A DNA stretch of 44,995 nucleotides from Sphingobacteriales bacterium TSM_CSM (lineage in GTDB: Bacteria > Bacteroidota > Bacteroidia > Chitinophagales > UBA2359). The notes beneath the pieces are model-generated. The model searched no databases, was not told the origin of the DNA, and saw nothing but the letters and a program-made list of their open reading frames with translations. Positions within the stretch are counted from its first letter, which is position 1, and each line of letters begins with the position of its first letter. Positions 8,917-18,339 of the stretch are shown here, piece by piece. Where the stretch lies: positions 1 through 44,995 of the forward strand of contig MTCR01000089.1 of the NCBI GenBank assembly GCA_002212725.1. Direction: 5' to 3'. A program made the position numbers and the translations under genes.

Positions 8917-11900
8917 CTACCTGGTAATGGTTATTTTTTTAGTAAACAGGTTGGTGCCTGCCTGAATTCGGGTAATATAAATACCCTGTGGAATTTCGAC
9001 CGGCAAATGAACTGAATAATCGGATTGTGAAGAATAGTAGGGTATGGCAGTTTTAAAGGCAAGTTTACCCGATGTATCAAAAATCTGAAGTTCAAAAGCC
9101 GAAACGGGCAAATCATAGGCAACATTTACATGAAGCCGGTTACTAACAGGGTTGGGGAATATTTGAAAAGAATTCCGGTTTTCGGAAACTTCTGTAACTC
9201 CAATTAACAATTCGGGGTGAAGTATAAAATATTGCTGACAACCGTTTTTGTCGGTAACCGTTACAGTTACCGGGTTACTAAAATTGCCCAAATAGGCAGT
9301 ATTGCCTGTGTTACCATTGCTCCATTCATAGGTGTAAAATGGCGTTCCGCCGGTTACTACTGTTATACCTGAATAGGTGCCATTACTCAGTTCATTTACA
9401 TAAGCCGTAACCTCAAGTGTACTTGCCGGCATTTCAAAAGAACCAACGCTCCAAATGCCGCAATTGGTAGCAATAAATACCGGGTATGTGCCGGCATTTA
9501 AATTGGTAAATGTATTGCTACTTTGGTAATGATATCCATCAATTGAAAATTGCTGGCTGCTAACTGCTCCAGTTATAACCTGAAAACCTTCAATGCATTC
9601 GCCCGAATCATATACAGGAAGCAGGGTAGCGCCGGTTGCGCAGGATACCTCACAGGGCGAAGCGGTTCCCTGTAGTAAATATGTGCAGCCGCTATTATCC
9701 GAAATGTTTAAACTGTAATTAAGGTCGTACAGTATTTCGCTTATATAGAAGTTTGCGGTTTCCATCATTACTCCGTTTATCCAAAAGGGTGGTAAGCCGC
9801 CTGTTATTGAAAAAGCCAATGAATATCCTCCGCTTTCAGAGCAGATAATAAGCGGTTGGTCTGTATCAGCTCCCAAAATAGAAAAAGAAGCCGGCACCAC
9901 TTCAACAATTACAGCATCAGAGTTGGTGCAGCCATTTATATCTGTTACTGTTACAGTATATGTTTGCGAAACAGACGGGTTTACCAACACCGATGCCGTA
10001 TTGCCCAACCCGCCACTCCAGTTATAGCTTGTGCCACCACTTGCTACTAAAACTGCTTCCGAACCATAGCAGATTGTTTGGTCGGCGCCGGCAAAGGCAA
10101 CAGGCAATTCTGCCACGGTAATAGTGGTGGTGGTGCTGCTGCTGCACCCTCCCGCATTGGGTGAAAATGTATAAAGTAAAGTTCCTGCAAAACCTGTATT
10201 TACCATAGATGGGTTCCATGTTCCGGATACGCCGTTCAGTGATACTTCGGGCAATACAACAGGTATATCTCCCAAACAATAAGTGGCAGGCAATGAAAAT
10301 AACGGAATGCTGTTTGGCAGAACCGTAACATTTACCGAAACCGGAACTGCACAGGCTGCGCTGCCAGATGGGGTAAATGTATAGGTCTGTGTACCTGCTG
10401 CTCCGGTATTAATTGCCGGTGGAAGCCAAAAGCCCGGTATGCCGTTGTTGGAAACAGCAGGCAGAGAATATGCCGGCGCTCCCTCGCAAAAGGGGCCAAT
10501 GGTGTTAAAGTTGGGGATAATAAGCGGTGATACGGTTACTTGTACAGCAGCCGTGCCCTGACAACCATAAGCATTAGTTGCCGATACCGTATAGTTTGTA
10601 GTAATAACGGGCATTACCATTATGGAAGCATTGGTTTGACCGGTGCTCCACATATAGCTATTGCCATTGGAGGCGGTTAGTTGGCTGCTTTGCCCTGTAC
10701 ATATTTCAATTGGGTTGGCCGTTGGGTTTGGCTGCGGTGTTGGGTTTACCTGTATGCCAAATGTTGACGATGACCCTGTGCAGCCTGAAGCCGAGGGCAA
10801 AACAATAATGCTGGCATTTACAGGAATACTTGATGTGGTGAGCGGTATGAAGGAACTTATATTACCTGTACCCGATGCGCTCAAACCAATGGAAGTGTTG
10901 TTATTTGTCCAGGTAAAAGTTGTACCGCTTACCGAACCTGAAAAATTTATGTTGCCGGAAGGCTGACCACTGCACAAGGTAAGGTTTGTTACGGGGGTAA
11001 CGGTTGGTGTGGGTTTTACAGTAATACTGAATGTTTGCGGCAATCCTGTGCAGCCGTAAGCCAATGGGGTAACCGTAATGTTGGCGGTAACTTGGGTTGT
11101 GTTGTTGTTAACGGCATTAAATGCTGCAATGTTTCCGCTTCCCGATCCGCCTAAACCTATGCTGGTATTGTTATTTACCCAGCTAAAGGTGGTTGAAGGC
11201 AATGAACCGCTGAAAACAATGGCATTGGTTGTACTTCCGTTACAAACAACCTGATTGGAGGGGGGTAAGACAGTTGGTGTATAAGCCGGAGCCAAAGTAA
11301 AACTATTAATATAATTGCATCCCGGATAATTGCTGTTACTAACCGTAACCGAATAAGTGCCCGGCGCAAGATTGGTTATAGTAGCCACTGTTTGACCGTT
11401 ACTCCACTGATAACTATAAATGCCACCGCTGCTGCCCGAAACTGACAGACCAATGCTGCCATTAACCGAACTGCTGCAACTAGGATTATTTACCGACGGT
11501 GTGACAGTAAATGTAGAAATAGCCGGCACTTCAAATTCTTCGGTTCTAAGCAAATTGCCCTGGCTTGCACTGTACAGCGTTACGGTATAGATACCCGGTG
11601 CCAGATTGTTATTAACCGGAGTTGTGCTTCCGTTGCTCCATTGGTAGTTAACCAATGTGCCGGCGCCATTTGTGACCGATAAACTAATGCTGCCGTTATT
11701 TCCGCAACTTGGGGTAATTGCTGCCTGAAGTAAACTTTCCGACTCTGTAACATAATTTGTGTTATTACCTGTTGCAAATGGTGTTTTACCGGTTTGTATT
11801 ACAGTTTTTGAAGTTGTTTCCTGCACAAAAAATACGGTTCTTAATTGGGCTGCGTTAACATAAGAAGGTATGGTATAGGTTTGAGTTGCCGTAAAAGTTT

Positions 11901-13176
11901 CGCCTTCTGTTAAAACGGGCAGGGCAATGCCACTGCCGGGAAGCAAATCGCGCATTACATTTGGAAAATCGTCTTCCCCGTTGCTGCCGGGCGGGCTGGA
12001 GTAGCTCACCATTTGTTCTATTACCGCCATAAAAAGTTTGTAAGTTCCCGATGGGAAATCGGCCAGCGCTGTAACCGTTGCATTTATGGTAACTGTGGAC
12101 CCCGTTTGCGTTTCGGTTGCCCGGATATTACAAATGGTAGGTATGGCTTTGTATTGGTTAAGAAGTGTAGTTGTAACCATTGAAGGAGAGCCGCGCTTTG
12201 TTCCTTCCATAATAACGGTAGGAACTCCTCCAACCCCGTAAAAAATGGTTCTGGTGTCAGAATCCCCTGGATTTTGGTTATACATAGGGTCGTAACCCGG
12301 CCATGAGGTATGATAGGAAATATGGGCATATTTACCAACATTGACACTGTTGTTCAATACACTCATCATGCCGGGATTATAGGCTGCACAAGGGCCGCAG
12401 GAGGCTTGTGTGAAATGCTCAACCAAAACAGTTCTGGTTCCTAACTCAATTGAGGCATATATATTTTTGCTTTTCACATCGTTTAGTGTGTTCATGTCTG
12501 TGTAGCCATCTATATTAGATGCCCATACTTCAACCGTATTCGAGCCAAAGTCGGCCAGCCAAGGCGTACTGTGGGTAAAATTGTATTCGCCGCCAGGAGG
12601 TATGGTTGCTGTAATGCCTGTTTGGGTATAAGTGGTTCCGCCATTTACCTTATAATGAAGATTAAAACTATAAACTGTGCTTGTACCAAGATTTAATATT
12701 TTGCCTTGAATTTGTTGATTTCCGGCCAGTATATAATCGTTAATGGTAATTTGCTTTACAGAAAGGTCTTTCAGTTGTGGGGTTACATTAAATATCTTAA
12801 TGTCTTGACTGCCGAAATTTCCACCGAGGGCATAGGTTGTACTTCCCGATGTAATATTATAGTAGCCGTTTCCATAACTGCAACATATTCCATTTCCTCC
12901 GGCATCGTTAATTTCGAATTGCAGGGTTGCAGTATTTAAAATGCAGGCTGTTGCTGTGTAAACGGTATTATCATCAGAATATGGGCCACCGCTTATAATG
13001 GTGTTGCCGCTTACATAGTTTTTTAGTTTCCATGTGGTTGAATTTGGGTATTCATCTGTTTTAACTGTTACCGTAAACAAACTTTGTCCACCTGGGCATT
13101 GCGCCATAAGCAAACTTTGAATGTTAAAGCATGCAATCAGGGCGAGTGTTTTTATAGTGTCTGCATATTTTTTCAT
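8917..13176 (-). CDS. T9SS-secreted Omp28-like protein with thioredoxin-type CGPC site and Ig-like repeats
   Basis: A 1419-residue exported protein. Residues 1-26 are a signal peptide ending M-A-Q. A beta-rich domain follows (about 30-130), then a CARDB-like segment (~135-240). Residues ~245-460 resemble Omp28-related proteins: VLVEHFTQASCGPC places a CGPC pair at 260-263, and GGVPT (316-320) fits the cis-proline loop of a thioredoxin fold. After that come SprB-like and Ig/PKD-like repeats, a C-terminal cassette shared with both neighbouring giants, and a T9SS type A sorting domain (FPNPVS motif, final ITITR). The thioredoxin pair suggests a possible extracellular disulfide or redox role, but Omp28 relatives have no settled activity. 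It lies 140 bases upstream of the metalloprotease gene and 130 bases downstream of the PPC-repeat gene; no terminator was seen in either gap. Confidence 0.88.
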   Translation of the reverse strand: MKKYADTIKTLALIACFNIQSLLMAQCPGGQSLFTVTVKTDEYPNSTTWKLKNYVSGNTIISGGPYSDDNTVYTATACILNTATLQFEINDAGGNGICCSYGNGYYNITSGSTTYALGGNFGSQDIKIFNVTPQLKDLSVKQITINDYILAGNQQIQGKILNLGTSTVYSFNLHYKVNGGTTYTQTGITATIPPGGEYNFTHSTPWLADFGSNTVEVWASNIDGYTDMNTLNDVKSKNIYASIELGTRTVLVEHFTQASCGPCAAYNPGMMSVLNNSVNVGKYAHISYHTSWPGYDPMYNQNPGDSDTRTIFYGVGGVPTVIMEGTKRGSPSMVTTTLLNQYKAIPTICNIRATETQTGSTVTINATVTALADFPSGTYKLFMAVIEQMVSYSSPPGSNGEDDFPNVMRDLLPGSGIALPVLTEGETFTATQTYTIPSYVNAAQLRTVFFVQETTSKTVIQTGKTPFATGNNTNYVTESESLLQAAITPSCGNNGSISLSVTNGAGTLVNYQWSNGSTTPVNNNLAPGIYTVTLYSASQGNLLRTEEFEVPAISTFTVTPSVNNPSCSSSVNGSIGLSVSGSSGGIYSYQWSNGQTVATITNLAPGTYSVTVSNSNYPGCNYINSFTLAPAYTPTVLPPSNQVVCNGSTTNAIVFSGSLPSTTFSWVNNNTSIGLGGSGSGNIAAFNAVNNNTTQVTANITVTPLAYGCTGLPQTFSITVKPTPTVTPVTNLTLCSGQPSGNINFSGSVSGTTFTWTNNNTSIGLSASGTGNISSFIPLTTSSIPVNASIIVLPSASGCTGSSSTFGIQVNPTPQPNPTANPIEICTGQSSQLTASNGNSYMWSTGQTNASIMVMPVITTNYTVSATNAYGCQGTAAVQVTVSPLIIPNFNTIGPFCEGAPAYSLPAVSNNGIPGFWLPPAINTGAAGTQTYTFTPSGSAACAVPVSVNVTVLPNSIPLFSLPATYCLGDIPVVLPEVSLNGVSGTWNPSMVNTGFAGTLLYTFSPNAGGCSSSTTTTITVAELPVAFAGADQTICYGSEAVLVASGGTSYNWSGGLGNTASVLVNPSVSQTYTVTVTDINGCTNSDAVIVEVVPASFSILGADTDQPLIICSESGGYSLAFSITGGLPPFWINGVMMETANFYISEILYDLNYSLNISDNSGCTYLLQGTASPCEVSCATGATLLPVYDSGECIEGFQVITGAVSSQQFSIDGYHYQSSNTFTNLNAGTYPVFIATNCGIWSVGSFEMPASTLEVTAYVNELSNGTYSGITVVTGGTPFYTYEWSNGNTGNTAYLGNFSNPVTVTVTDKNGCQQYFILHPELLIGVTEVSENRNSFQIFPNPVSNRLHVNVAYDLPVSAFELQIFDTSGKLAFKTAIPYYSSQSDYSVHLPVEIPQGIYITRIQAGTNLFTKKITITR

Positions 13177-13306
13177 AGGTTTGGTTTTGTCTTAGTTAAC
13201 ATTTCTGTGTGGCAAATCCGATATTAATGGTAAATGGCATTTTTTCGGGTTATGGTTTCAGTCATTTGTTGCTTAGTTTTAAGGGCAAAATGTATGACAC
13301 AATACA

Positions 13307-16300
13307 CTATCGTGTAAGTATCAACCTGCTCACGGCATGATAATTGCCCGCATATATATGAAGGTAGTATATGCCTGAACTGAGTTGCTTTGTGTCGAGT
13401 AAAAAGAAATTGCCCGAAATATTGGGTGTGTAGCCTGCAACCATTTTTCCGGCCATATCAAATATGTGCACAGTCAGCAGGTTTGAGTTTAAGGAAACCG
13501 GTAGTTTAACCGTAACATGGTTGTTGTAGCTCGGATTGGGGTAAATGCTAATGGAATTATTGACTGTTTCGTTGTCAATGCCAAGTGCATACGGAGAAAG
13601 GGTAAATATTTGCTGGCATCCTTGGTTATCTGTGACCATTGCTTCTATAACCTCACTAAAATCGGGCAAGTAAATGGTGGTACCCGTTTGTCCGTTGCTC
13701 CAGGTGTAAAAATAGGGCGGCACCCCGCCGGTTGCCAATGCTGTCGCTTCGTATTGACCATTAGGTAATTGATTAATACTGGCTTGCAGGTTTAATGCAT
13801 TACCGGGCATGTCAAAATCTGTAAGATATTGTGTGCCGCAACCGGTTTGAATGTAAACAGGATAGGTGCCTTGCGAAAGATTAGAAAACACAGGGGACTC
13901 CTGAAATGATTGCCCGTTTATTGAATACATATACACAGGGGGTTGGGGCGGTCCTTGTAAAACTGATACAGAAAGCCCATTCACACAATTTCCGCTTATA
14001 TCGGCATATGGAGCAATGTTGTACTGTACAGAGCAATCGGGGTTGCAAATACTTGCATCGCCCTCCAAAACAAAAGTGCAGCCGGTTGCATCAGAAATGT
14101 TAAGACTGTAATTAAGTCCATAGAGCGTGTCGGTAACATAGGTATTGTTATTCGAATAAAAAGGCGTACCGTTAATGGAATATGGAAGATATTCGGTTGC
14201 ATTGCCTGTTATGGTAAATGACAAGATATAACTGGTATCATTCAGGCAAATTATTAGCGGGTCGGCAGTGTAGGGGCCGTTTACCATATACGTAGGCGGG
14301 TTAACCTCAACTATTCCTTCATAACTGCCAGTACAACCGTTTGAACCTGTAACAGTTACAGCATAGGCAGTTGTGCTTTGGGGGGTTACATTGATGGCAG
14401 CGGTGTTTTGCCCGGTACTCCAATGGTATAAGGCACCCCCGGTGGCTGAAAGGGCTGCATTTTGACCAAAACATATGTTCTGATTAATGGACGCATTTGC
14501 ATTTGGCGGGTTGGTATTACTAATGATGGTAACACTTTCGGTATCGGTACAACCGTTTGGGCCGGTTACGGTTACCGTGTAAGCGGTGTTTCCAATGGTA
14601 ATGTCCCTTGTTGCCGCAACGGCGCCATCGCTCCAGGTGTAACTGTTTCCACCGGTTGCTGTTACATTAATGGCAGTAACATAACAGGTAAGCATATTGG
14701 TTCCGGTGTTGTTTACAATGCCTGCTACAGGCGGGATTGTATCGATTGAAATTACAATGTTATCCGAAGCAGTACAACCGTTGCTGCCGGTAACGGTTAC
14801 CGTATAAGTACCTGCTACAGAAACGGCAGCGTTAGCCGAGTTGCCTAAACCGCCACTCCACTGGTAAGAAACACCGCCGGTAGCGGTAAGGCTTATAGAT
14901 GTTATAGCGCAGGTTAAGGTATTGGTGTTGGGAGTTGTAATAATGCCTGCTGTTGGGGCAATAATGTTAATGCCTATGAAAATGCCGGTTGAGGCAGTAC
15001 AACCATTGCTTCCTGTAACGATTACGGAATAGGTTCCGGGAGAATTAACCGTTCTGTTTGCCATGTTCCAGCCATTTTCCCACTGGTAAGAAACACCGCC
15101 GGTAGCGGTAAGGCTTATAGATGTTGTAGCGCAGGTTAAGGTGCTGGTGCCGGTATTGCTGGTAATGCCTGCTACTGGCGGGGTTGTATCGGTTGAAATT
15201 ACAACTGTATCCGAAGCAATACAACCGTTGCTGCCGGTACCGGTTACGGTATAGGTTCCGGGCGTAGTAACAACAATGGTATCAGAGTTGCCTAAACCGC
15301 CACTCCACTGGTAAGAAACACCGCCGGTAGCGATAAGGCTGATGGATGTTGTAGCGCAGTTTAGGGTGTTTGTGTTGGGAGTTTTGATAATTTCAATTAC
15401 TGGCAGTGTTGTATTGCTCGTAATAACAACGGCAGATGAAGCAGTGCAGCCGTTGCTTCCGGTTACGGTTACGGTGTAAGTTCCGGGTGCAGAAACCGTT
15501 CTGGTTGGTACATTTGAGCCATTGTTCCACAGGTAAGCCACGCCGCCGGAGGCGGTAAGGTTGATAGCTGTTGTAGTGCAGTTTAGGATGTTGGTATCGG
15601 GGGCTTTGATAATTTCAATTGGTGGCGGTGTTGTATTGCTCGTAATAACAACGGCAGCCGAAGCGGTGCAGCCGTTGCTTCCGGCAACGGTTACAGTATA
15701 GGTTCCGGGTGCAGAAACCGTTCTGGTTGGTACATTTGAGCCATTGTTCCACAGGTAAGCCACGCCGCCGGAGGCGGTAAGGTTGATAGCTGTTGTTGTA
15801 CAGGTTAGGGTGGTTCCGTTAGTAGAGCTTATTGCAGCCAAAACAGAATTTGTATTTCCTGTAATAACAATACCCGATGAATTTGTGCAGCCATTAGCTC
15901 CGGTTACGGTTACGGTATAGGTTCCTGCACCGGTAACCCATCGGGTAGGGGTGGTAATGCCATCATTCCACACATAAAAAAGTCCTCCGGCTGCAACAGA
16001 AAGTTGAATACTGTCTGTGGTACAGCTTAACTCGGTGCTGTTGGGGGTGTTTGTAATAACTGCAGAAGGCAGACTGAAATTAGCAGATATTGTAACACTG
16101 GCAGAAGCCGTGCAGCCGTTTGCGTCGGTAACGGCAACGGTATAGATGCCCGGTGCGGTTATAGTGGTATTATTTGATGTATTGCCGCTTCCCCAATTGT
16201 AAAACAGCCCACCATTAGCTGTTAAACTTATTTGGGGTGTATTGCAGGTTAGCACTGATGATCCGGTGTTGTTTACAATGCTTATTACCGGAGTTGTTGA

Positions 16301-17866
16301 GTTTGAGGTGATAGAGATGCCGGAAGATGCCGTACAGCCATTAGAACCTGTAACGGTAACCGTATAGGTTCCCGGAGCATTGATTGTTCGTATCTGAGAG
16401 GTAATGCCGTTTCCCCAATTGTAGGCAACGCCACCCGATGCAACTAATTGCAGGGTGCCTGCAGCGCAGGTGAGTGTGGTGGTATTTGGGATGGGGGAGA
16501 TATCGGCAGGCGGAACCGATAGCACATTAACCGTAACAGCATCGGTGCCGGTACAAGCATTAACATCCGTAACTGTAACAGCATAATTGGTGGTAGTTGC
16601 AGGCGAAACAGAAATAACACTGTTTGTTTGTCCGGTACTCCATATATAACTTATTCCTCCCGTAGCGCTTAAACTGGCAGTTTGCCCCTGGCAAATGTTA
16701 ACATCAAACCCTGCATTTGCACTTGTTGGCGGAATAACTGTTACCGGAAAGGATTCAACAGCTATACAACTTCCCGAACTGTTTGACACAGTTACGGTAT
16801 AGGTTGTATTTGCAACAGGACTTACAGAAGTGGCTACCATTGTACTTCCTGTGCTCCATAAATAGCTGTTTCCGGGTGTAGATGCTGTTAAAACGAGGTT
16901 ACTTCCCGAACATATAGTTTGTGATGGCATTGTAACATTGTTGGAACAGGAACCGCAATTGAGCGATAAGGTAAAATTTCCGGATTGTCCGCCATATCCG
17001 TCAACCACTATATAATAGGTATCTGCCGGTTGATTGGTGAGGCTGATATTTTCATTGCCGGTTCCTGCATTAAAACTTTGGGCTACGCAGGAGTTTACGT
17101 TGCAATTATTGAGTAAAAACAGTTCTAAATTAGCGGTAAGATTGGTTAGTGCAATATTAATGTTACCGGTAGCGGTAGTGGTAAAGCTATACACTATTTC
17201 GGGTCCGTAATTATTCACGTTATTAGAATTGGAGCAACCATAAAACGATACATTATTAGTCATTCCTGTTGTTGAGCTATTTATGGTTTGTCCGCATGAA
17301 ATTGGAACAGGTGTACAATTCAAAGCGCCACAGGTAACATCTAATATAAAACTGCTGAAGGTACTCAGGGTATTGGCATCTACCACTATGAAATATAACC
17401 CGGGCATGGCAAAGTAGCTTAGTCCTTCCAAAGGTGTTACCGAATTATCGCTTCCGCTTGATGCAAGACAGTTTACGGTACAATTGGTATTGTAGCTGAG
17501 CAGAAAAAGGTCTAAATCAGCATCGGTTGTTAATATTTCCATTCCCAGACTAAGATAAGTAGGCTCTGAAATTTCAATTATAAAAACTTCTTCTTTGCCT
17601 AAATGCTGCACACCTGCATCAACACAGCCCGGGTATGCCGGAATGTTATTTGCCCCATCGGCCGTTGAAGCCGAATATACACCGCCACAGTTTATAACCG
17701 AAGCCACATCACACCACGCTTGTATATCAACAGGCGAGGCGGCAACAAAAGGTTGATTCATTAATCCTGTTCCTTGCATGGTTGTAGCGGCACCGCAAAT
17801 GTTCAGATTGACAGCACCGAAAAATAGAAATAATAGAAATTTCTGGAAATTTCGAAAGTTTTCCAT
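13307..17866 (-). CDS. T9SS-secreted repeat protein with PPC-like heads and tandem Ig-like domains
   Basis: A 1519-residue exported protein with a signal peptide (about 1-27). Two beta-sandwich units at ~45-180 and ~190-305 resemble bacterial pre-peptidase C-terminal (PPC) domains, with D-x-D-L-D-L-F-L-L and YYIVVDGYGG-type segments. The middle is a stalk: PKD-like repeats flank nine tandem units of 74-75 residues built on a pattern T-L-T-C ... TATGGVSYQW ... GTYTVTVTGSNGCTAS. The C-terminus repeats the cassette of the two downstream giants and ends in a T9SS sorting domain (YPNPSYNN motif, final LILTR). No enzyme motif was found; an adhesin or surface-fibre role is an inference. Two stalk units are nearly identical at the DNA level, a sign of recent duplication or gene conversion. 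It is the first gene of the minus-strand group. Confidence 0.88.
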   Translation of the reverse strand: MENFRNFQKFLLFLFFGAVNLNICGAATTMQGTGLMNQPFVAASPVDIQAWCDVASVINCGGVYSASTADGANNIPAYPGCVDAGVQHLGKEEVFIIEISEPTYLSLGMEILTTDADLDLFLLSYNTNCTVNCLASSGSDNSVTPLEGLSYFAMPGLYFIVVDANTLSTFSSFILDVTCGALNCTPVPISCGQTINSSTTGMTNNVSFYGCSNSNNVNNYGPEIVYSFTTTATGNINIALTNLTANLELFLLNNCNVNSCVAQSFNAGTGNENISLTNQPADTYYIVVDGYGGQSGNFTLSLNCGSCSNNVTMPSQTICSGSNLVLTASTPGNSYLWSTGSTMVATSVSPVANTTYTVTVSNSSGSCIAVESFPVTVIPPTSANAGFDVNICQGQTASLSATGGISYIWSTGQTNSVISVSPATTTNYAVTVTDVNACTGTDAVTVNVLSVPPADISPIPNTTTLTCAAGTLQLVASGGVAYNWGNGITSQIRTINAPGTYTVTVTGSNGCTASSGISITSNSTTPVISIVNNTGSSVLTCNTPQISLTANGGLFYNWGSGNTSNNTTITAPGIYTVAVTDANGCTASASVTISANFSLPSAVITNTPNSTELSCTTDSIQLSVAAGGLFYVWNDGITTPTRWVTGAGTYTVTVTGANGCTNSSGIVITGNTNSVLAAISSTNGTTLTCTTTAINLTASGGVAYLWNNGSNVPTRTVSAPGTYTVTVAGSNGCTASAAVVITSNTTPPPIEIIKAPDTNILNCTTTAINLTASGGVAYLWNNGSNVPTRTVSAPGTYTVTVTGSNGCTASSAVVITSNTTLPVIEIIKTPNTNTLNCATTSISLIATGGVSYQWSGGLGNSDTIVVTTPGTYTVTGTGSNGCIASDTVVISTDTTPPVAGITSNTGTSTLTCATTSISLTATGGVSYQWENGWNMANRTVNSPGTYSVIVTGSNGCTASTGIFIGINIIAPTAGIITTPNTNTLTCAITSISLTATGGVSYQWSGGLGNSANAAVSVAGTYTVTVTGSNGCTASDNIVISIDTIPPVAGIVNNTGTNMLTCYVTAINVTATGGNSYTWSDGAVAATRDITIGNTAYTVTVTGPNGCTDTESVTIISNTNPPNANASINQNICFGQNAALSATGGALYHWSTGQNTAAINVTPQSTTAYAVTVTGSNGCTGSYEGIVEVNPPTYMVNGPYTADPLIICLNDTSYILSFTITGNATEYLPYSINGTPFYSNNNTYVTDTLYGLNYSLNISDATGCTFVLEGDASICNPDCSVQYNIAPYADISGNCVNGLSVSVLQGPPQPPVYMYSINGQSFQESPVFSNLSQGTYPVYIQTGCGTQYLTDFDMPGNALNLQASINQLPNGQYEATALATGGVPPYFYTWSNGQTGTTIYLPDFSEVIEAMVTDNQGCQQIFTLSPYALGIDNETVNNSISIYPNPSYNNHVTVKLPVSLNSNLLTVHIFDMAGKMVAGYTPNISGNFFLLDTKQLSSGIYYLHIYAGNYHAVSRLILTR
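14500..16520 (-). repeat. Nine tandem ~222-225-bp Ig-like coding repeats
   Basis: Nine successive units of 74-75 codons make up the stalk of the PPC-repeat protein. Each has a Cys in an L-T-C or L-N-C context near its start, a Trp in an S-Y-Q-W or A-Y-L-W context, and a second Cys in SNGCTAS. The two units at about 15406-15595 and 15628-15817 are offset by exactly 222 bases and are almost identical for long stretches. The others are clearly diverged. The limits given are approximate. Confidence 0.85.
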
Positions 17867-18004
17867 AAAATTCAGTTTAATTTCGGAAAATTGTGCTAAT
17901 ATAGTAATTCGCTATCAATTTTTGCAACATTTTTTTGCATAATTTTTTTATCACCGGATAGATTGTTGCTTTTCAAGTTTATGTCTGTATTGATAGGGTT
18001 ATTA

Positions 18005-18012
18005 CAAAACTA
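18005..18012 (-). promoter_or_regulatory. Candidate -7 box for the PPC-repeat gene
   Basis: On the minus strand this reads TAGTTTTG, a full match to the Bacteroidota -7 consensus TAnnTTTG, about 140 bases before the start codon at 17866. No TTTG-like -33 element is seen at the usual distance. The same octamer occurs before the SirB2-like gene (25647-25654). Confidence 0.35.
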
Positions 18013-18105
18013 CGGACAAAAGCACCGGTTTGTCTTTTATGTTAATAAGGTAATGCGGGCACACTAAGTAAATGCCTCAGACTGAATAATATTTGCATGA
18101 AAACA

Positions 18106-18140
18106 TTTTCAGTAAAAGTTGTTGTGTTTTTTACTGAAAA
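18106..18140. promoter_or_regulatory. 12-bp perfect inverted repeat between divergent promoters
   Basis: The arm TTTTCAGTAAAA (18106-18117) is the exact reverse complement of TTTTACTGAAAA (18129-18140), with an 11-base spacer. The stem is AT-rich and is not followed by a T-run that would make a good terminator. Its place between the two divergent genes favours a protein-binding site or an AT-rich structural element. What binds it is unknown. Confidence 0.5.
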
Positions 18141-18193
18141 TCAAAATTTTATAATTTTAGAATTATTTTTATTGGTATAAATGCAGTTCACTT

Positions 18194-18224
18194 TTTGTTA
18201 CAGTTTTATTGCTTGCGATATTTG
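18194..18224 (+). promoter_or_regulatory. Candidate promoter of the envelope operon
   Basis: TTTG at 18194-18197 is followed, after 19 bases, by GATATTTG at 18217-18224. This matches the Bacteroidota promoter form TTTG-N19-TAnnTTTG with one mismatch in the -7 box. Transcription would begin around 18230, leaving a leader of roughly 110 bases before the ATG at 18340. Confidence 0.4.
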
Positions 18225-18339
18225 AGGTAAACTTTTTTGAAGTTTTAAAAATAAAAAAGGCAAAAAAAAGAGGATTAAACGCAAATAGTAGATATTTTAG
18301 CACTCGCTAAACCAATATGATTATAAATCTTTTACCGGC

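Larger units (their letters stand above)
17867..18339. other. Divergent intergenic region, AT-rich, regulatory
   Basis: These 473 bases separate the minus-strand giant genes from the plus-strand envelope operon. No convincing coding frame was seen. The region holds a candidate -7 box facing left (18005-18012), a 12-bp perfect inverted repeat (18106-18140) and a candidate promoter facing right (18194-18224). It therefore looks like a shared control region for two divergent transcription units. Confidence 0.6.

Noticed and set aside
8833..9015. Plus-strand frame at the end of the Omp28-like gene
   Set aside because: Lies almost wholly antisense to the T9SS sorting domain and the adjoining gap; the product has no family features.
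14500..16520. Regular direct repeats that could suggest a CRISPR array
   Set aside because: The period is 222-225 bases, the whole stretch is one open frame, and the units encode Ig-like domains; there are no short repeats with unique spacers.
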